A stretch of DNA of 64,000 bases from Manduca sexta. Lineage: Eukaryota > Arthropoda > Insecta > Lepidoptera > Sphingidae. A program made the position numbers and the translations under genes. Numbering within the stretch: the stretch's first letter is position 1; each line of letters begins with the position of its first letter. Positions 40,818 through 55,611 of the stretch are shown piece by piece. The notes below the pieces were generated by a model, which made no database searches, was not told the origin of the DNA, and saw nothing but the letters and a program-made list of their open reading frames with translations. The stretch is taken from positions 7,173,556 to 7,237,555 of the forward strand of contig NC_051116.1 in assembly GCF_014839805.1 (NCBI RefSeq). The letters run 5' to 3'.

Positions 40818-41012
40818 AGAAGGTTGACTGTAGAGAATGCTGATTGTATTTGGTATGCCTATATACTTGTGTATATGAAGTGTATTACAGCTTGCTGTTG
40901 TAATTCAAAACAAATTTGGTTGACTGTAGACAATGCTGATTACATTTGGCCTGTCAGTATACTTATGTACTCGTATATGAAGTATATTACAGTTAGCTAT
41001 TGCAATTCATAA
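40818..41012. repeat. Tandem duplication of a ~97-bp unit
   Basis: Two adjoining units each run GGTTGACTGTAGA(G/C)AATGCTGATT...ATATGAAGTRTATTACAG...AATTCA. They differ at about one base in eight. Confidence 0.8.
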
Positions 41013-41856
41013 CTATTTTTCGGATTTTACCGCGGTTTTTTATATTATAATTTTCTTTCGACATTTCGAAAACTACAGCCTACGTGGTCACGTGGCGGAC
41101 TAACGTGTTGGGCGTCCGAAAGTCCGTTCGTCCGTTATAATATCTACCTACATTTTATAATTTTAATTTTATATTTTATTTTTTGTTGCCAGTTCGATCT
41201 ACGCAGGATGAGCTCACAGTATCTTTTAGTCTGGCAGCCGGTCTTTTGAGTTCCGATTTAATTTAATTTAGAAGAGGATACGTGAGATTTCTGAAGCGTC
41301 AATCAACTCCCTAACCTTCCTTCTCCCATTCTCTTCCTTTAATACCACAGGCAGGGTTTGTAGACTAAGCGGAATTTCCGTAATTTATGGCATTTTTTTC
41401 ATGCCTATTTATAAGAATCATATTTTTTTCATCTATGGCGCTTTAGTTATAAGGCTATCTATTATAAATGTCTCTATTGAGATTGAAATGTCTCCTTAGT
41501 TCATTACTTTGCCTCCCGCTTTGCTATGCGGCAAGCTGGGCATCCTTAATTAGTTTCGTTATTTACATGTTTCCACACGGGGGTTGTTTAACATCAAACA
41601 ATTCTTTGCTTGTTTGCTGGCCTCTAAAAACATGCGTCTCGCAACCTTTACCCGCTACACAAAATAGGGTATATAGTAATATTATTTGGAAACTCACGTC
41701 AAATCACATGCTGTTGAAGTGTATGACGCAGATTAGTGTTTTCATTGAAACTTACAGATTCTGTTTTTGTTTCAAATGCGTGCAAAACAATATTGTGCTT
41801 TCGCTCATGGTACTATATGGGAGTAAGATTTTTGAAAAATGCGTTATTGTATGACA

Positions 41857-42021
41857 GTAGCGAAGGTTCTATATAACTCGAATCTTGCTGGCTTTCCGTT
41901 CGTAATTTATGTCAAATCTAATTATCCTTAGAACGATTTGTAGACCGCATTAATGCATATTAGTACCTATATTATGTTGTGTTGGGTTCCTTTTCGGATA
42001 ATTGTACCCTTGGTCGCTGTT
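41857..42021 (+). repeat. MITE family F, diverged copy
   Basis: Contains GAAGGTTCTATATAACTCGA, GAACGATTTGTAGACCGCAT and GGTTCCTTTTCGG, in family order. Confidence 0.6.
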
Positions 42022-42187
42022 GTATGTTATAACAGGGTAGAAAGTAGCTTAGTATTGAAATAATAGTTTTCGGATTGCAGTTTTTTTGTATTTTATTTTT
42101 CTTCCGATGTTTCGGAGACTAGAGGCTTTATGGTCACGGGGGTCTGGGGAGAAAATATATAATATAACCCGAAATCTAGTTATATTT

Positions 42188-42482
42188 ACTGGTGGTAGGT
42201 CTCTCATATGTAAGAGTCCGCCTGGGTAGCTACCGCCGTAATGTCTATTTCTGCCGCCAAGCAGTGTGTAGTCGCTGTTGTGTTCCGGTTTGAAGGACAT
42301 TGTAGCCAGTATAACTACTGGACATAAGACTTAACATCTCATGTCTCAGGATAGCGAGCGCAGTGGAATACCACACAATACTTTGTAATTCAATTGGCTG
42401 GTGTTACTGCTGTTTATGAGCGGTCGAATCGCTAACCATCAGGCAAACAGCAAGCTCGTTTCATCATTCAAAGCAATAAAAC
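42188..42482 (+). repeat. Retroelement tail family B, near full-length
   Basis: Begins ACTGGTGGTAGGTCTCTCAT and ends ATTCAAAGCAATAAAACATG. It lies directly downstream of a family G fragment (42050-42150). Confidence 0.75.
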
Positions 42483-42833
42483 ATGAAATTAAGCATAACA
42501 TTACGCACGTCTATAATGTGGGTATCAAATTAAAGGATTTGCTGAGAAAATATGAATAAACTAACGACTGCATTCAACCTTTCGAGGAGATGGTGTACTC
42601 ACTGGACGAACCGTGAGGTATTTATACTGAACTGTGCATAGATATATGCGGCACATGGGTTATCACTCTATTTATTCAGATTCAAAATATCGGACCTTTT
42701 ATGTAGAATATTGTAAATGACAATTTGAATTTTTTGGGAGGCCTTAATTATTTATATTTATTATAGTATATTATACTATAATAAAAAAAAACTACTACTA
42801 CTTCTATCACTACTATTATATTATAGTATTCTA

Positions 42834-43111
42834 GCGCCGATAGCCTGGTTGGGTGCGGAACGGACTGCCGAGACGAATGTCCACAGGTTCAAAACCCAAG
42901 GGCACACACCTCTGACTTTTCTAAAACTTATGTGTGTATTCTTTGTGAATTATCGCTTGCTTTAACGGTGAAGGAAAACATCGTGAAGAAACCTGCATGC
43001 CTGAGAAATTCTCTATAGGAATTTTGAAGGTGTGTGAAGTCTACTAATCCGCACTAGGCCAGCGTGGGCGACTAAGGCCTAAGTATTATAATACAGGGCT
43101 GATATTATTAT
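42834..43111 (+). repeat. tRNA-derived SINE family C, internally deleted
   Basis: The A box (GATAGCCTGGTTGGG) and B box (GGTTCAAAACC) are present, and the copy ends CAGGGCTGATATTATTA. About 45 bases before the tail are missing (AAGGCCTAAGTATTATAATAC). Confidence 0.8.
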
Positions 43112-43166
43112 AGATCATTAGTGGCTAGATACGACCAATGTATACGTGTTTATCTTCAGACTACAT

Positions 43167-43666
43167 NNNNNNNNNNNNNNNNNNNNNNNNNNNNNNNNNN
43201 NNNNNNNNNNNNNNNNNNNNNNNNNNNNNNNNNNNNNNNNNNNNNNNNNNNNNNNNNNNNNNNNNNNNNNNNNNNNNNNNNNNNNNNNNNNNNNNNNNNN
43301 NNNNNNNNNNNNNNNNNNNNNNNNNNNNNNNNNNNNNNNNNNNNNNNNNNNNNNNNNNNNNNNNNNNNNNNNNNNNNNNNNNNNNNNNNNNNNNNNNNNN
43401 NNNNNNNNNNNNNNNNNNNNNNNNNNNNNNNNNNNNNNNNNNNNNNNNNNNNNNNNNNNNNNNNNNNNNNNNNNNNNNNNNNNNNNNNNNNNNNNNNNNN
43501 NNNNNNNNNNNNNNNNNNNNNNNNNNNNNNNNNNNNNNNNNNNNNNNNNNNNNNNNNNNNNNNNNNNNNNNNNNNNNNNNNNNNNNNNNNNNNNNNNNNN
43601 NNNNNNNNNNNNNNNNNNNNNNNNNNNNNNNNNNNNNNNNNNNNNNNNNNNNNNNNNNNNNNNNNN
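43167..43666. other. 500-N scaffold gap 2
   Basis: Exactly 500 N joins contig B to a point inside the UBE3D gene of contig C. Confidence 1.
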
Positions 43667-44458
43667 TAATGCAAGTTGTTCTGTGTCGTTCTGCTGGATT
43701 TTCACTTCTGAGTTAAAAAGCTTAATGTTATCTTTATTCTTCAAGCCCAGCCATGCCAGGCATCTATTGCAATGATATACTGCTCTTTTTGAGTTGAATT
43801 TATTGGTTTTCTCCGATAACACTGATGGATTAATTGCAAAATATGTAAGTCTGTGTAGAAAATCTAATTTGTTAGACTTCAAAACTACTTCTGTTTGTGA
43901 TCCGTGGCTATGTCCATGGCAAAACCATTCAGACATGTCCATATTATTGGATGGCAACTCCAAAATCCTCTCGAATTTCACACAACCATCCGAGATAAGG
44001 TTTGAACAGTTTGAGCATATAATTTTGACCGCATCGCCAACTCTGACGTTAACTTTCACGTCGCTAGATTTAACTGAATCCTCTAAATTTTCACTTATAA
44101 ATTCTTTATAAAAATTACCACCATTGGTTGGTTCCGTTAAGATCCTAAATGATATGGTGTTTTTGTCGATTTTAAGACACGACATTGAGTTTGGTATAAT
44201 CTGACAAAACTCAACTATAGGGATAATAGTCGTGGCTTCAAATTCGTCTTCGGAGTAGCAATCTGACAGACTCTCAATAGACGATAGACTATCCCGTCTG
44301 CTGGACTTGTAATCATTGTAGTAATTAAGTATGATACGGTTAGACTTGATACTGATTTTAGATTAGCATTCCTTCGTAAAATCCACACCAGTGGTAATGT
44401 AGACGTTACAACTGCGCAGCCGCGACCGCAGCTCCATCAATACACTTTTAATCAACAT
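43667..44458 (-). CDS. UBE3D: UBE3D (contig C copy, partial, internal stop)
   Basis: The ATG is at 44458, and the gene runs into the N gap, so the last roughly 150 residues are missing. Unlike contig A, the segment through ICSNCSNLISDGCVKF is in one frame. However, near 44360-44372 a one-base insertion and a one-base loss replace the KECNLKIS segment and create a TAA (44365-44363). The two copies are thus broken at different places, and each is sound where the other fails. Confidence 0.85.
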
Positions 44459-44490
44459 TTTCACTTAAAAAATATATCTGTATGTACAAT

Positions 44491-47400
44491 TTATTTATCA
44501 ATAAGCTCAATGCTTGGTTGCACTCTCTTTATGTGTCCATTTGTTTCATATATGCCAAACAGGGACCATGTCTCACTGATGGGGAAGGGTAAGGTAGCTT
44601 TTTTATAATAATTGCTCATGATTTCAATATTATTGATGACGGTATCAAGTAGATGCGACCGCTCTGCATAGATACCGGGCGCCTCGTGCCGTAAATACGT
44701 GAAATGCACGTGTAAGTGGTAGAAAGATGGCTGATAGTGTAAATATATGCGCAGCTGAGAGCCCTGGATATGGTATTTCTCTAGGATCTTTTTCTGAAAC
44801 AAGACAAATTAATTTTTGCATGTAATTATTAAAATTATGTATTCGAAATTCTACATGAAGAGGAATATACATATAAAGTGATTGTAATGTAAAGTCAAGA
44901 GAACATAATAAAAAAAAATTAAGTACTACTGGGAACTATTTACTTACACAATCATTATCAAATTGTAAATATTATACAAATCAATGTCAGTCTCAGAGAA
45001 CCTATTTAAACTATAGATCAATCCAGATAGTTAGACAAGTCATAAGGAATATTCCACTTCATACTTCATAAACCTCATTTTTCAGATACTACTCCATTCA
45101 AATTACACTAATAAGTTTCATAGATTATAAAGAAAATCATAATATTTTTTAATTTAAACTTAAATAAATACCAACCTTGCCCTCGTCCCGAATTCTTTTC
45201 AGCAACGGCAAATGTGTCTCATACAATTCCCTGATAGACTTGATACCCCTTTGTCTAACAATAGCTAGAAGATACAATGTCTCTTTGGTTACTCCGTCCC
45301 ACTTCAAGTCAGGAACTAACACAAAACCTTCAGTCTCGCACTTATTATCATAGACTATTCTGTCTTGCTCACTTTTGCCTTCTAGTATGTTGTACACCCA
45401 CTGTAAAATCAATATTGAATATATTTTATTGGCAAATATTACAAGAAATAATTTAGAGCTATATTCTAGAGTTATTCCCTATTTCTGAATGGTTTTTTCT
45501 TTTAATATGGGCAAGGCAATGTGACTCCACGGCACCTGATGGTAAGTGGAGTGGGGTACAATAGAATGTCGACTGACGAGAGATGATTACCCCTCGGCAG
45601 TCAACATAGTTATGCTGTCGTGTTGGAAGTGGCTGGTCCTGGAACGGGACATACTTACATGGGCTACTATGGCAGGTTTTAACACCTTGAGTACGGTAGT
45701 CGCTATCCAGGCGGATATAAAATATATCCTACCAGCAGGAAATATAATGCATATAATTATGAATATCTAAGGGCTGTTTCACAATGTCTCAGTAAAAAAT
45801 TGTTTTCAATAAACCTATGGGCCACATCTGTGAATTCCTGCCGTATCATATAGAGTGACAAAATATAAGTCACATTCTCAAATAAATGATAAAGAAAAGG
45901 GTCCATTCAGTACTAACAGCCTTGTACGTAAACTAAAACATAGTATTCACTTAAACATTTAGAAAAACACCGTTGATATAATTCGTCTTTGATTATAATC
46001 TCATTCATTGTCCGTTATGACATCATAAGAAACAACAAAAATTTTATACAGTTAGCTAGATACTACATTTGCTAGCATTGTTTTAATAAAATACCAAAAT
46101 ATTTCTATCACATTAGTCTGGGCTGATGATCAATAAATTGTGATTCTCAAAATCCAGATTCTTTGGGAAATATACCAAACCTCATAGATATTACATTTAA
46201 GATTTAGCTAAAGTTTATTAAGAAACAATCAGTTGCAAATTAAAGTAATTTCTTAAAAAAAAAATACCTGCAAATTAAACTGCTCCTTTTCAATATGAGG
46301 CAGTGTCAGTGTCTCGTAGAGCTCTGGAGTCTCTAACACAATGTGCAGTTCTTGGTGAACAAACTTTGCTATGTGCTTATCTGTAGCTGGATATATTATT
46401 GTTGTCTTTACACCTGAAATCAAAGAGAATATTTATCAGTATTGAAGAAAACAAATAGATAATCATTAATGTATCTGACCAAAAAAGCAGGAGAGGGTAA
46501 AATTACTTTTCAAAGATATCAGAGAGTACAATACTATCTATACAAAAAAAACAAAGTAATGATAAAATTTCAGTTTTAATACCTAAAAAATCATACACAG
46601 TATAGCACTATCCCCGGCGATATGCAACTATATTATAAATGAAATAAAAATTGTAAACATAATGAAATAAGATTCAAAATAATTTCACATTTAAAATCTG
46701 TACTATCTTGCGTCAAGTGTGAGCAAGAGTAAATATTTTTACAGATATAAGTTATTAGTTGAGATATTTTTGTTTATTGAAGATAATTACATTTAATTCA
46801 GAACACATTGTAATTTTTAACTATTTGTATACCAGTTCATTATGTAACAAAAGGAATTTTGCTTATGTAAGTACTAAATAATGCATTTTTAAAGCATTTA
46901 CTTATTTCATTTATACAATTATTTAATAATTGAAAACTGTTTTTTAATTTGCTAATTAAAATCTTATTAGAAACAATGAACCCAAAATGACACAAAAATT
47001 TACCTATTACATTACTAATTGTGAAGCAATTTTCTAAACTAAAGATATCAGAATCAACTTATTATTTCTAGCATATATTTAAAAATGTGAAAGTTGAAAT
47101 ATTTTACAACTTATTTAAAATTAACAAGTAATTACATGTAAACTCTATTGCAACAGCTGTTACACTGCACTCAGCCAAGTGTTACTAATGCATTGCATAT
47201 ATAGAGGGAGGGAGGAGAGGGGACTAAGTAGGTGCCCGGTGCACACCCCCAGAATTAAAAACCTAAAAAAATTTGAGACAGCTTTTAAAACAACTATATT
47301 TAGTGTAGAACACAGACCCCCTTGAAGAACAATTCTAGTTACACCATGACTATGCATATTTAAATTAACAGAGAAACTGCTTGCTGTATGTAGACAGTTT

Positions 47401-48435
47401 TAATAGAAATAAAAAAAAATCCTGTTCAAAAACAAGTTATGATAAAATATGGTGAAATATTTACTACAGGATTCTTATATTCATCTTTTAGAGAACTCTT
47501 ATACAGTTTTTGTTACCATATTAGTTTCATAAGGCTGTAATTGGAATAACAATGTATAAGGAAAAAACTAAAGGTAAACAGACTAATATTTAGTAAATGT
47601 TTTATACAAAGGCTAAAATTATATTAAGAGAGTGGTACTTATTGTATTTTGCAGTAATTTTGATGCAAATTATCCTCAAATAACACAAGAGTGTACCCAT
47701 ATGCGTGGAATACCCAGAATATTATAAGTACTTACCACATAAACAGCCAGCAATTTTTCAAATTCAGTCAAATACGAATAATATTTAACTAATTCAACTA
47801 TCTTTGTGGAATAAATTAAGGCGAAAATTACTTATCTAGTTCCTCTTATCGAGTTTCTTTGTCCAGATAACGTAACCTTTCGCATTAAAAACAATATAAT
47901 AGGGAAATACCACCATATGGTGGGTCAAATTGAGTAGGAAACGTTGACGAAAATTATGTAAACGTAGGATCTTCCGTAATATAAAAAGAATAACTAATAA
48001 ATAAATATAATTACAATAAATTGTCCACTCACGAATTCGTAGAAAAAAATTGTAATGACTAATGTTATAAAACCTTGACAAAGAAAGTAAAAGTACCGTT
48101 TAGTTCAGAGCGCGGAAGCACTCGTAATTCCCGTAAATATCGTTCTGGAAGAACGTCCGCAGCTCCGTCTCCGAACAAAAATAACCTTCCTCACTTAAAT
48201 CCTCTTCTTTGAATGCATTTTTCTCAAATATGATCAAACCCACGCCACTTTTGTCTTTAAATTTACCAGTCACAGAAACAGTTTTCCTATTAGTGTTATT
48301 GGACAAAATTTTCTCTATAACAAAGTCTTTTAATTGCAACTTATTTTCGCTCACATCATTTACGTTTTCATTGTCAATTTTTGCTTTTTTACAACTAGGC
48401 GGGCTATATTCATCTTTTTGGCAACTGTCGGACAT
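44491..48435 (-). CDS. DCPS: DCPS (contig C copy, frameshifted in exon 1)
   Basis: Exons are 48435-48097, 46413-46268, 45400-45176 and 44793-44491, with the same junctions as contig A. Exon 1 is one base short, reading CGCGGAAG where contig A has CGCGGGAAG, just after NDIYGNYECF. This would put exons 2-4 out of frame. The central and HIT-domain exons are otherwise intact, with a few conservative changes such as SIRELYETH for SIRELDDTH. The last exon ends 15 bases later than in A (PSIELIDK) because of a one-base difference near 44542. An AATAAA on the minus strand overlaps its stop, TAAATAAATTG. Confidence 0.9.
45508..45747. repeat. Repeat family A, allelic copy in DCPS intron 2
   Basis: Same site and text as 9122-9360, so the insertion predates the split of the two haplotypes. 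Confidence 0.8.
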
Positions 48436-51400
48436 TTTGTGTCTGTGTTGCCAAATTCAATAAATTATTATGTTATTTTTGTTACCCTATAAAATTATTC
48501 AGAAATGATTTTTTTAATACAGCACTATCTATTAATCATAATAGAGAAAAAAAATAATGGTACAATCTATTTTTATCATAAAATAGATATAAGAGAAAAG
48601 GCATATTTTTCCTAACATTTTAACAGACTACGGAACATAAACTTGATTTATTACATTTGAATGAAAGGAAACATTGGCCCTAGGGTATGATTTTCCGCTT
48701 CCTGTGATCATATTAAGTTGTGATAAAGACGTATTGTCTCGTTACTATTTACCTACTTATTTAAAGAGATTATAGATTAGTCACTAGAATATCTAAGTAC
48801 CTAAAGCAGATGAAATAAAAATATTTCAACCTTAAATTTTTTTATTTCTAGTTTTTTATGTTTTTGCATTACTTATGTATAACTTATGTAGTTTATATTA
48901 TATACTCATGTCTGAATGTGTAAATAGTGCACTTATATTGGCAATAGGAGGCCAACGTACATTCATATTTGAATCAGGCACAATTTAAGTACTTATAACA
49001 CGAATCACGTGTTTTGGAAGCAAGACATTATACTAAAATAAATTTTGATTATCAACAATTTTACCACCTCAATTATTTTGTCAATAAATCTATGATGCTA
49101 TCTGTTTTATAAGAAATCAATAATAGGTGGTGCAGGGACCCGGTAGCGTATTTATTTTGTGAATTGCGATGGGGTCCTAGTGTGCTGAGGTCTCAGGTTC
49201 GGCCTTCATTATGTGGGACCTATTACCTGACATAGCTGGCGAAATATTTTGATAAATGTACAACCTGTATATGTATCTAATATGTAGGTACCTAATATAT
49301 TTTATTTACTAGAAGTACTTATTACATATTATTAAGTATTTTTTCATATGATACTAACTTTTGCTCGCGACTTCGCCCGTATGAAAAATTTTCCGGAATA
49401 AAGGTCTATATATTTTTCCGAGATTAAAAGTGGACTATGTGCCCAGGACCTCAAACTATCTCCATACCAAATTCATCGAAATCCGTGCGATAGTTTTGAG
49501 TTATCGCGTTCAGTCAGACGCGGTGGAGGACTTTGTTTTATAATATGAAAGGATAGGTAATTGGATAACATACGTATATTATGACAGTCGGTCGCGTAAT
49601 CCGTTTAGTTAGCATGAATAGCAAGTCACTAAGCAAAGCCTTTTTAATAATAAAACACGTCAAAGAGTTCGATATTTTTATTTAACTACGAGGTATTCGC
49701 AAGTAAATTCAAAAATCTGGAAAGCATTTCTCGATAAAAAAAAATGTCTAATATACCTACCAAACCCAGCGACATCTTAAAAAAATACAATTATTCCCAT
49801 GGGACAAAATCAGTTCAGCTGTCTGAACTTACTTCAAACAAACATGCAAATATTTCACAATCTTTCGTATTTATAATATTAGGAGGATAAAATAAAATTG
49901 CAGGATATTACCAAGTTATGTGCCCTATGCTTCACTTATTTTCCGTGTTGCATTACCTTCATTAAGTTTTATAGAACCATAGGACGAGACGGGCAGATCA
50001 TTCTGCCAATAATATACGATAAATTTACCCGTAATTCATAAAGAAATGTTATTAACACAAAACAGAAGGGTCAACCACGAGCAACAATTCCACGTTTATC
50101 ACCCTAAGACATATAGACAGAAATAACGAACTATAGAGCTGCAGAGTTCTTGAAACAAAAATGCATAAGAAGTGCTTACGGAATACTGCTTAACGGCAGA
50201 AATAAGTATAAATAATGGCATACGAAGCCATAGCTTGATGGTTAATTAAAACCTTCACGGTTTACAAACTCTTTTTTTTTACCGTGTCATCACGCTTTGG
50301 AATAAATTGCCTGGGCGCATGTACCCTCTTTCCTGTAATCCTGGATCCTTCCGCCGTAGCGTAAAGGACCATCTTAGCAGGCCGGCATGATTGCGTCGAA
50401 TGGCATAAGATAGCCATTTGTTGCCATTCGACACTTTATCTGGACGGCATCGTGCTTATCATCCGGTGCAGTGCAGTCCCTTTCCCACCCAAAAAAAGTA
50501 GGTGAAGTATACAGTCGCATCATTGTTTCATTGGTTTATCGGGAGATCAACAAGCTAAATCTCTCTGTATCATAATGCGTGCTACTGACGAAAGCGCTAT
50601 GACGGGTATCTTGAGTTTCAACAATAAATCTAACGCCATTGTGCATCTGAAATAACCTTTGAACCGAACGAGTGTCCATTAATGGGACTTAACAGAATAA
50701 TTTAGCGGGAATACGTCTGTCGAGATATGATGTATTGTTGGACGCTCTGTTACCGAGCACAATGCAGCAATTGGCTCCATTGAGGTCTTCTTTATGGGTC
50801 GCTAGTCGGCTGTATGTTGCTATAGTTAGAAATGTAGTTTTCTATATACTGTTTGATAAACGAAATCTTATTACTTAAGTTCTGTCAAAGATTCATGATA
50901 AAGGTAGTTTTACGTAATGGATAAAGTCATTGGGTAATACCGGACTATGAAGATTATTGCTAAACTGCAACTAAATCTAGTATACTGGCAAACGATTGTG
51001 GTACATTAATAAATAGCGCTTCAGGCATTTTGTTTAACTTGACAATACGTTTGTTAGCCTATCAAAGGCCGATTTATACCAACACACCGGACTTTGAGCG
51101 AGCGCTTTAGGCACTAGTCACTATTGAAAATAACCAAGAACATAGACACAATTTAACGACACCGTCTATCTTATTAATCGATAATAAATATATCCCCGAG
51201 TTCGAAACATTTGGAAAAAAAAACCCTTGAAAATTAAGCGATCATGCTGAGTGAGGACAACCCAATACGAGTTACAAACCTCGGCTCAGGACAGTCACTG
51301 GAGAGGATGAAACATCAACGATTATGGATGGAACTTCAAGCTGTGTTGTTATTAGGAAATTTTTGTATGTTTCGCAGTAATCTTGAAACAACTGTATTAC

Positions 51401-52089
51401 CTCGTGATATTACTTACCCCAACGTACAGTCCTGGATTTGTGAATAGGTCGTATAGGCCGTGGCTTATGGGCGGCAGCCTCTCAGATTTCAGACGACGGT
51501 CTCTCGATTTAATTAATCATTCGTTTATTTAACTTGAGTGCCTTCCATAATACAAACAAATGGAAAATTATAAAGTAAGTACCTATTTTAGAAACCAACA
51601 TACATACATACATCGATAAACCAACCTACATGGGGCGGCGGAAATAAAGTGGCCTACACTCACAAAAAATATAAATCCGGCACTGCCAACGTATCCTACA
51701 AAAAAATAAATAGATTTTTGGCAAAATACTTAGTGGCCACTGGCAAAATTTTCTTCTTGAAATATATCATTTAACATCACTGCTTTCCATCCATCTTTTT
51801 AATTAATTTAATATTGCACAAACTTTTTAGGTATGAATAATTGTAACTCGTTGCTCATTCATGAATTAAATTAAATTAATTTAGTTTTGCATGAAGTTTA
51901 TTATCATTAAATTATAAGTGTTAATCCTATTATTATGTAGATTAGCTAATAAATAAGTTTAGTTCACGTAGGCGAGATACAAACAAACACGATCTGATTT
52001 ATAGTGTAATAACAATGTTTTTTAATCAAGGGCGCGCTCCGAATTATTTCTAATGCGTACACATAAGTATTTATGTCGTAAATCTATAG

Positions 52090-52690
52090 AATAATAAACA
52101 GTAGGGATGGTGTGTTTGTCTGTTTATTATATGTGAAAATTAGATTTAAGCTGCGACGTAAGAAACAGTACCTAAGTCATGTTTTATAATGTGCATTGTA
52201 TGTATTTACATACAAATTGTGGCGATCGAAACATTTGATTTTGAGTGGAAATCCCACCATATACTTATCTAGGGATAAAGATTTTTTAATAAATATTTAA
52301 ACCGCCTTTAAAAACCAATAAAAACAATTAAAAATAATTTCATATTGTGTTCGTAAATTTGTTTATCTAGCTTAACTAGCAATTTTAATTACCCACCATT
52401 TTCAAAATTGGTAACCAGTATACCTATAGATAATATGTTAAAATATTTTTTATTTAAGTGGTTTTTAAAGGCGGTTTTAAAGTAGCCAATTATTATATTC
52501 CATTCCCTTTCATTTAGCGGTTTTTGCGTTATACTTCTAATAAATACCTAAATATATTTAACAAATTTTGTCAAACTTTTTCATTCACTAAGATTCCATT
52601 ACCAACATACAAATTAAAAAAAAAACAACTATTTTATGACTTTGAAAAGCGTCTTGAATCGTACATGCTCGTCCAAGCAGTTTTCTAAAT
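52090..52690. other. Block of raised divergence between the two copies
   Basis: Compared with A 15770-16372, differences rise to roughly one base in six by eye. They then drop back to near identity at AATTGTGTGACAGACGCTGC (A about 16370, C about 52690). No gene was found in the block. Confidence 0.6.
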
Positions 52691-55611
52691 TGTGTGACAG
52701 ACGCTGCGGGCTGTACACTGTTAAGAACATCTCGTTAAAACCGGTATAATGAAGTGATAGTGGTAAAAATTAAGCCAGATTTTATGAGCAGTTGTGTTTA
52801 TAGGTGAAAGTGTGTTGTAATTACAACTACGACAACGCCAGTGGTAAACTGTTAAGATATCTTATCTATGAAATATTGCTTGAAATCTTAATAATAAATT
52901 TTCTATGTTACTTTTATCGCAACAAATAAATACAAATAAAAAAGATGATCTGGGGGCAGTATATTACTAATGACCTTGGTCTCAGATTTAAAAGATATTA
53001 ATATCCTGCGTTCGAAATTCAAATTAATAAATCTGTTATAAATAAAAAACTTTTTTGTTAACCATGTAACCAGAAAATTGTTCCTGCAAGGCGACAATGT
53101 TATGGCCTCCCGCCATAGCACACATGGGGATGATTATTTGTTATACACATTAAAATAAATTGGAACACGAATTAGACACCCACGGGTAAGTTATAGATTT
53201 ATAAAGAACTTTAACTAAATATAAAAGCGTACGATAAAGTGTTAATTATTTTTTCCAGAAATAATGTTCACATTTAAATATGGAATTGCGTTCCGTTTAA
53301 AGAAGTCGTTCGCGTCTCTACCCATGTAATATTTTAAACTCTTAAAGCCACATCGATCGTGGTGACAACTAGGTGACATGCTGATTGCAAAAATAACATT
53401 AATTAGTTGATTGGCACTGTGAATATTTTTGTTCAACTTCATATAATAAGTCCTAGAATACCTAGCACATGTCCTTTGGTTTTGATAATCCGTTAATTTT
53501 TAGGGTGCAAAAATGCGAGTGGGGCCGGGAACGAAAACTATTATTTGTAGGATATCTGCTACATAACTAAGATATCTATAGTTCTAGCAAAGAGTTCTAA
53601 GATTATATAAAGCGGACGTTAAGAAGATTGTCATACAAAAGTTTTATGTTTATGCCATAGTTACTCAATCTATCTGAAATAGCAAAACACCAATGTAAAA
53701 TACTTCATATTTTTTCCATATTGTAATTTGCACGTTTCAATGCGCGTATTAGCATATTTTCTGGAAATATAATTTTATATTAAGGTTATAGCTTAAGGTC
53801 CATTTTTCATACATTTTGTTTCACCTTTAATCTGGGTAACTAAACAAGTATTGACAAGCAAAGAATTTAAATTCACGTCTAGTTAGTGATTAGTTCTCGC
53901 AGTTGAAAGAAAAACGTAAAAATAATTAATATGCATGGATATTTCGGCCTTTAAAATTTCGTCGTATTAAATGTATGAAAAATGGACCTTAGCTATAACC
54001 TTAAAATATCTAAGGACGCTGTGACATCTTGTCACACGGACTTTTCCAATAAGACAACGACTTATTACCAATTTGTAATATCTTTTGGATCACAAATTTG
54101 GTGCTGATGTCCGGTCTATAACTCAAGGGTGTAGCTACCGCCGCAGCCTCGGATCTTGAATTTCTTTGAGGCGGGGCAAAATCTGGAAAATGCCGTCCCC
54201 ACTCACCTATATTTCTACCTTTGTCGTCTTCATCATCATTTTGCGCCCCGCGAGAAATAATTTTAGTATTGAATGTACTGTATGTCTCCGTTCAAAGTTG
54301 CATTAATGATGAGTTGCATATGTATTCGTCTGTCAAATTTGAATTTGCGGCCTCTTAATTCGCCGCCCGGGGCATGGGGCCCGGCTAGCCCCCCCTTAGA
54401 TCTGGGGCTGTACCGCCGTATCAGCCGTATCAGTGATACGGGGCCCCCTCTTGGCCCATACCTACATTAAACTAAGCAGGTGTCTAAAACTACGCACTGC
54501 CCTGAAGAGCCCCCAACAAATCGCACTCTTAATAAAACAATGACCTATTTCAAAATTGTTAATTTGTGGCAGTCATCGAAAAAATAATTTTAGTTTGCTA
54601 CCTTTTTTTGAAGTTGCTATAAAATTGAGCTTATTAGCTAGGTAAAAAATGAAACCTATAGCATAAAGAAGGGAAAAAAAAAACTAAAAGATCGCAAACA
54701 GAAATTGATTGACGATTCCAAAAATTGGCAATTTTGGAATGGGTCATTATTTTACTAAGAGTGCGAAATATAGATATAGGGCTCCTCTCTGGCAAGCTAT
54801 GCTACTGAACTAACTATACTGTTGAATGTCTTATCATAACGCATAACTTCGTGCTAGTGATATTGATACATACTTACTTTCATACATGGAACATAATCGT
54901 TAATAAAATCGAATTCGTTAGTGAATCGTTTGAATATATTTTAATTAACTTGAGATGTGCGTGATTAAAGAAGCACTTGAGTTGTGAGTAGACTTCGTTT
55001 TGTAAACTTGATTTGTGTTATTTTATCATGATACGTATTAGAATTTCAGCTTTTTGATACGTAAGATTTTATGGGAGGTAAGAAGGTACTATATTTAAAA
55101 AAGTAACTTATTATGATTAATAATAATATGTACAGTCAGCAACAAAACAGCTGAACAAATTCAAAATTTCAAATCGCGTTTAAATTTTCGTCTCCATATT
55201 AACAATCGTTTCTTCTTCATTAAAATGAACTTCTCAGGATTTAATATTAGGTAGAGAAAAACGTATATTTCGATTCGAGTTAATATGTGAAAGCGTTTTG
55301 AAGTTCAGAATTTGTAGTTATTTTTATGGTTGAGTGTAAAGGCATGCTCAGTCCGAATAAAATTAACTAATTTATTTATTAATAGACACACCAACGATTT
55401 ATCACAGAAAAATACAAATGAAGGATCCACAATATAAAGTACTTATTCTAGGTGACAAACCTTTACGGGTGTATATAACAATATTGGCTAAATATTTTTT
55501 TATTTTTTTAATCATCTATAATTCTTTTTTGTCTGGTCAGCCATCTCTTACACGAATTCATACACACTCCATTACCGACCTATGCCAAAACTTGCATAGA
55601 TACTAAATACA

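Larger units (their letters stand above)
43667..54111 (+). repeat. Direct second copy of window bases 7283-17835
   Basis: The stretch is collinear with contig A over 10.4 kb, with mostly 1-3 percent difference by eye and small indels. It starts inside UBE3D and stops exactly at the Polinton terminus. An allelic (haplotype) copy is the simplest explanation; a recent segmental duplication is the alternative. Confidence 0.9.

Noticed and set aside
41468..41854. 128-codon plus-strand frame beginning MSLLRLKCLLSSLLCL
   Set aside because: The start resembles a signal peptide, but the rest has Cys- and Phe-rich chance composition, no family match and no splice context. It lies between repeats.
43118..44185. 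355-codon frame through gap 2
   Set aside because: Only the part above 43667 is UBE3D; the rest is N and SINE flank.
54273..54470. 65-codon frame in GC-rich DNA
   Set aside because: It lies in an old dispersed repeat with Pro/Gly-rich chance translation.
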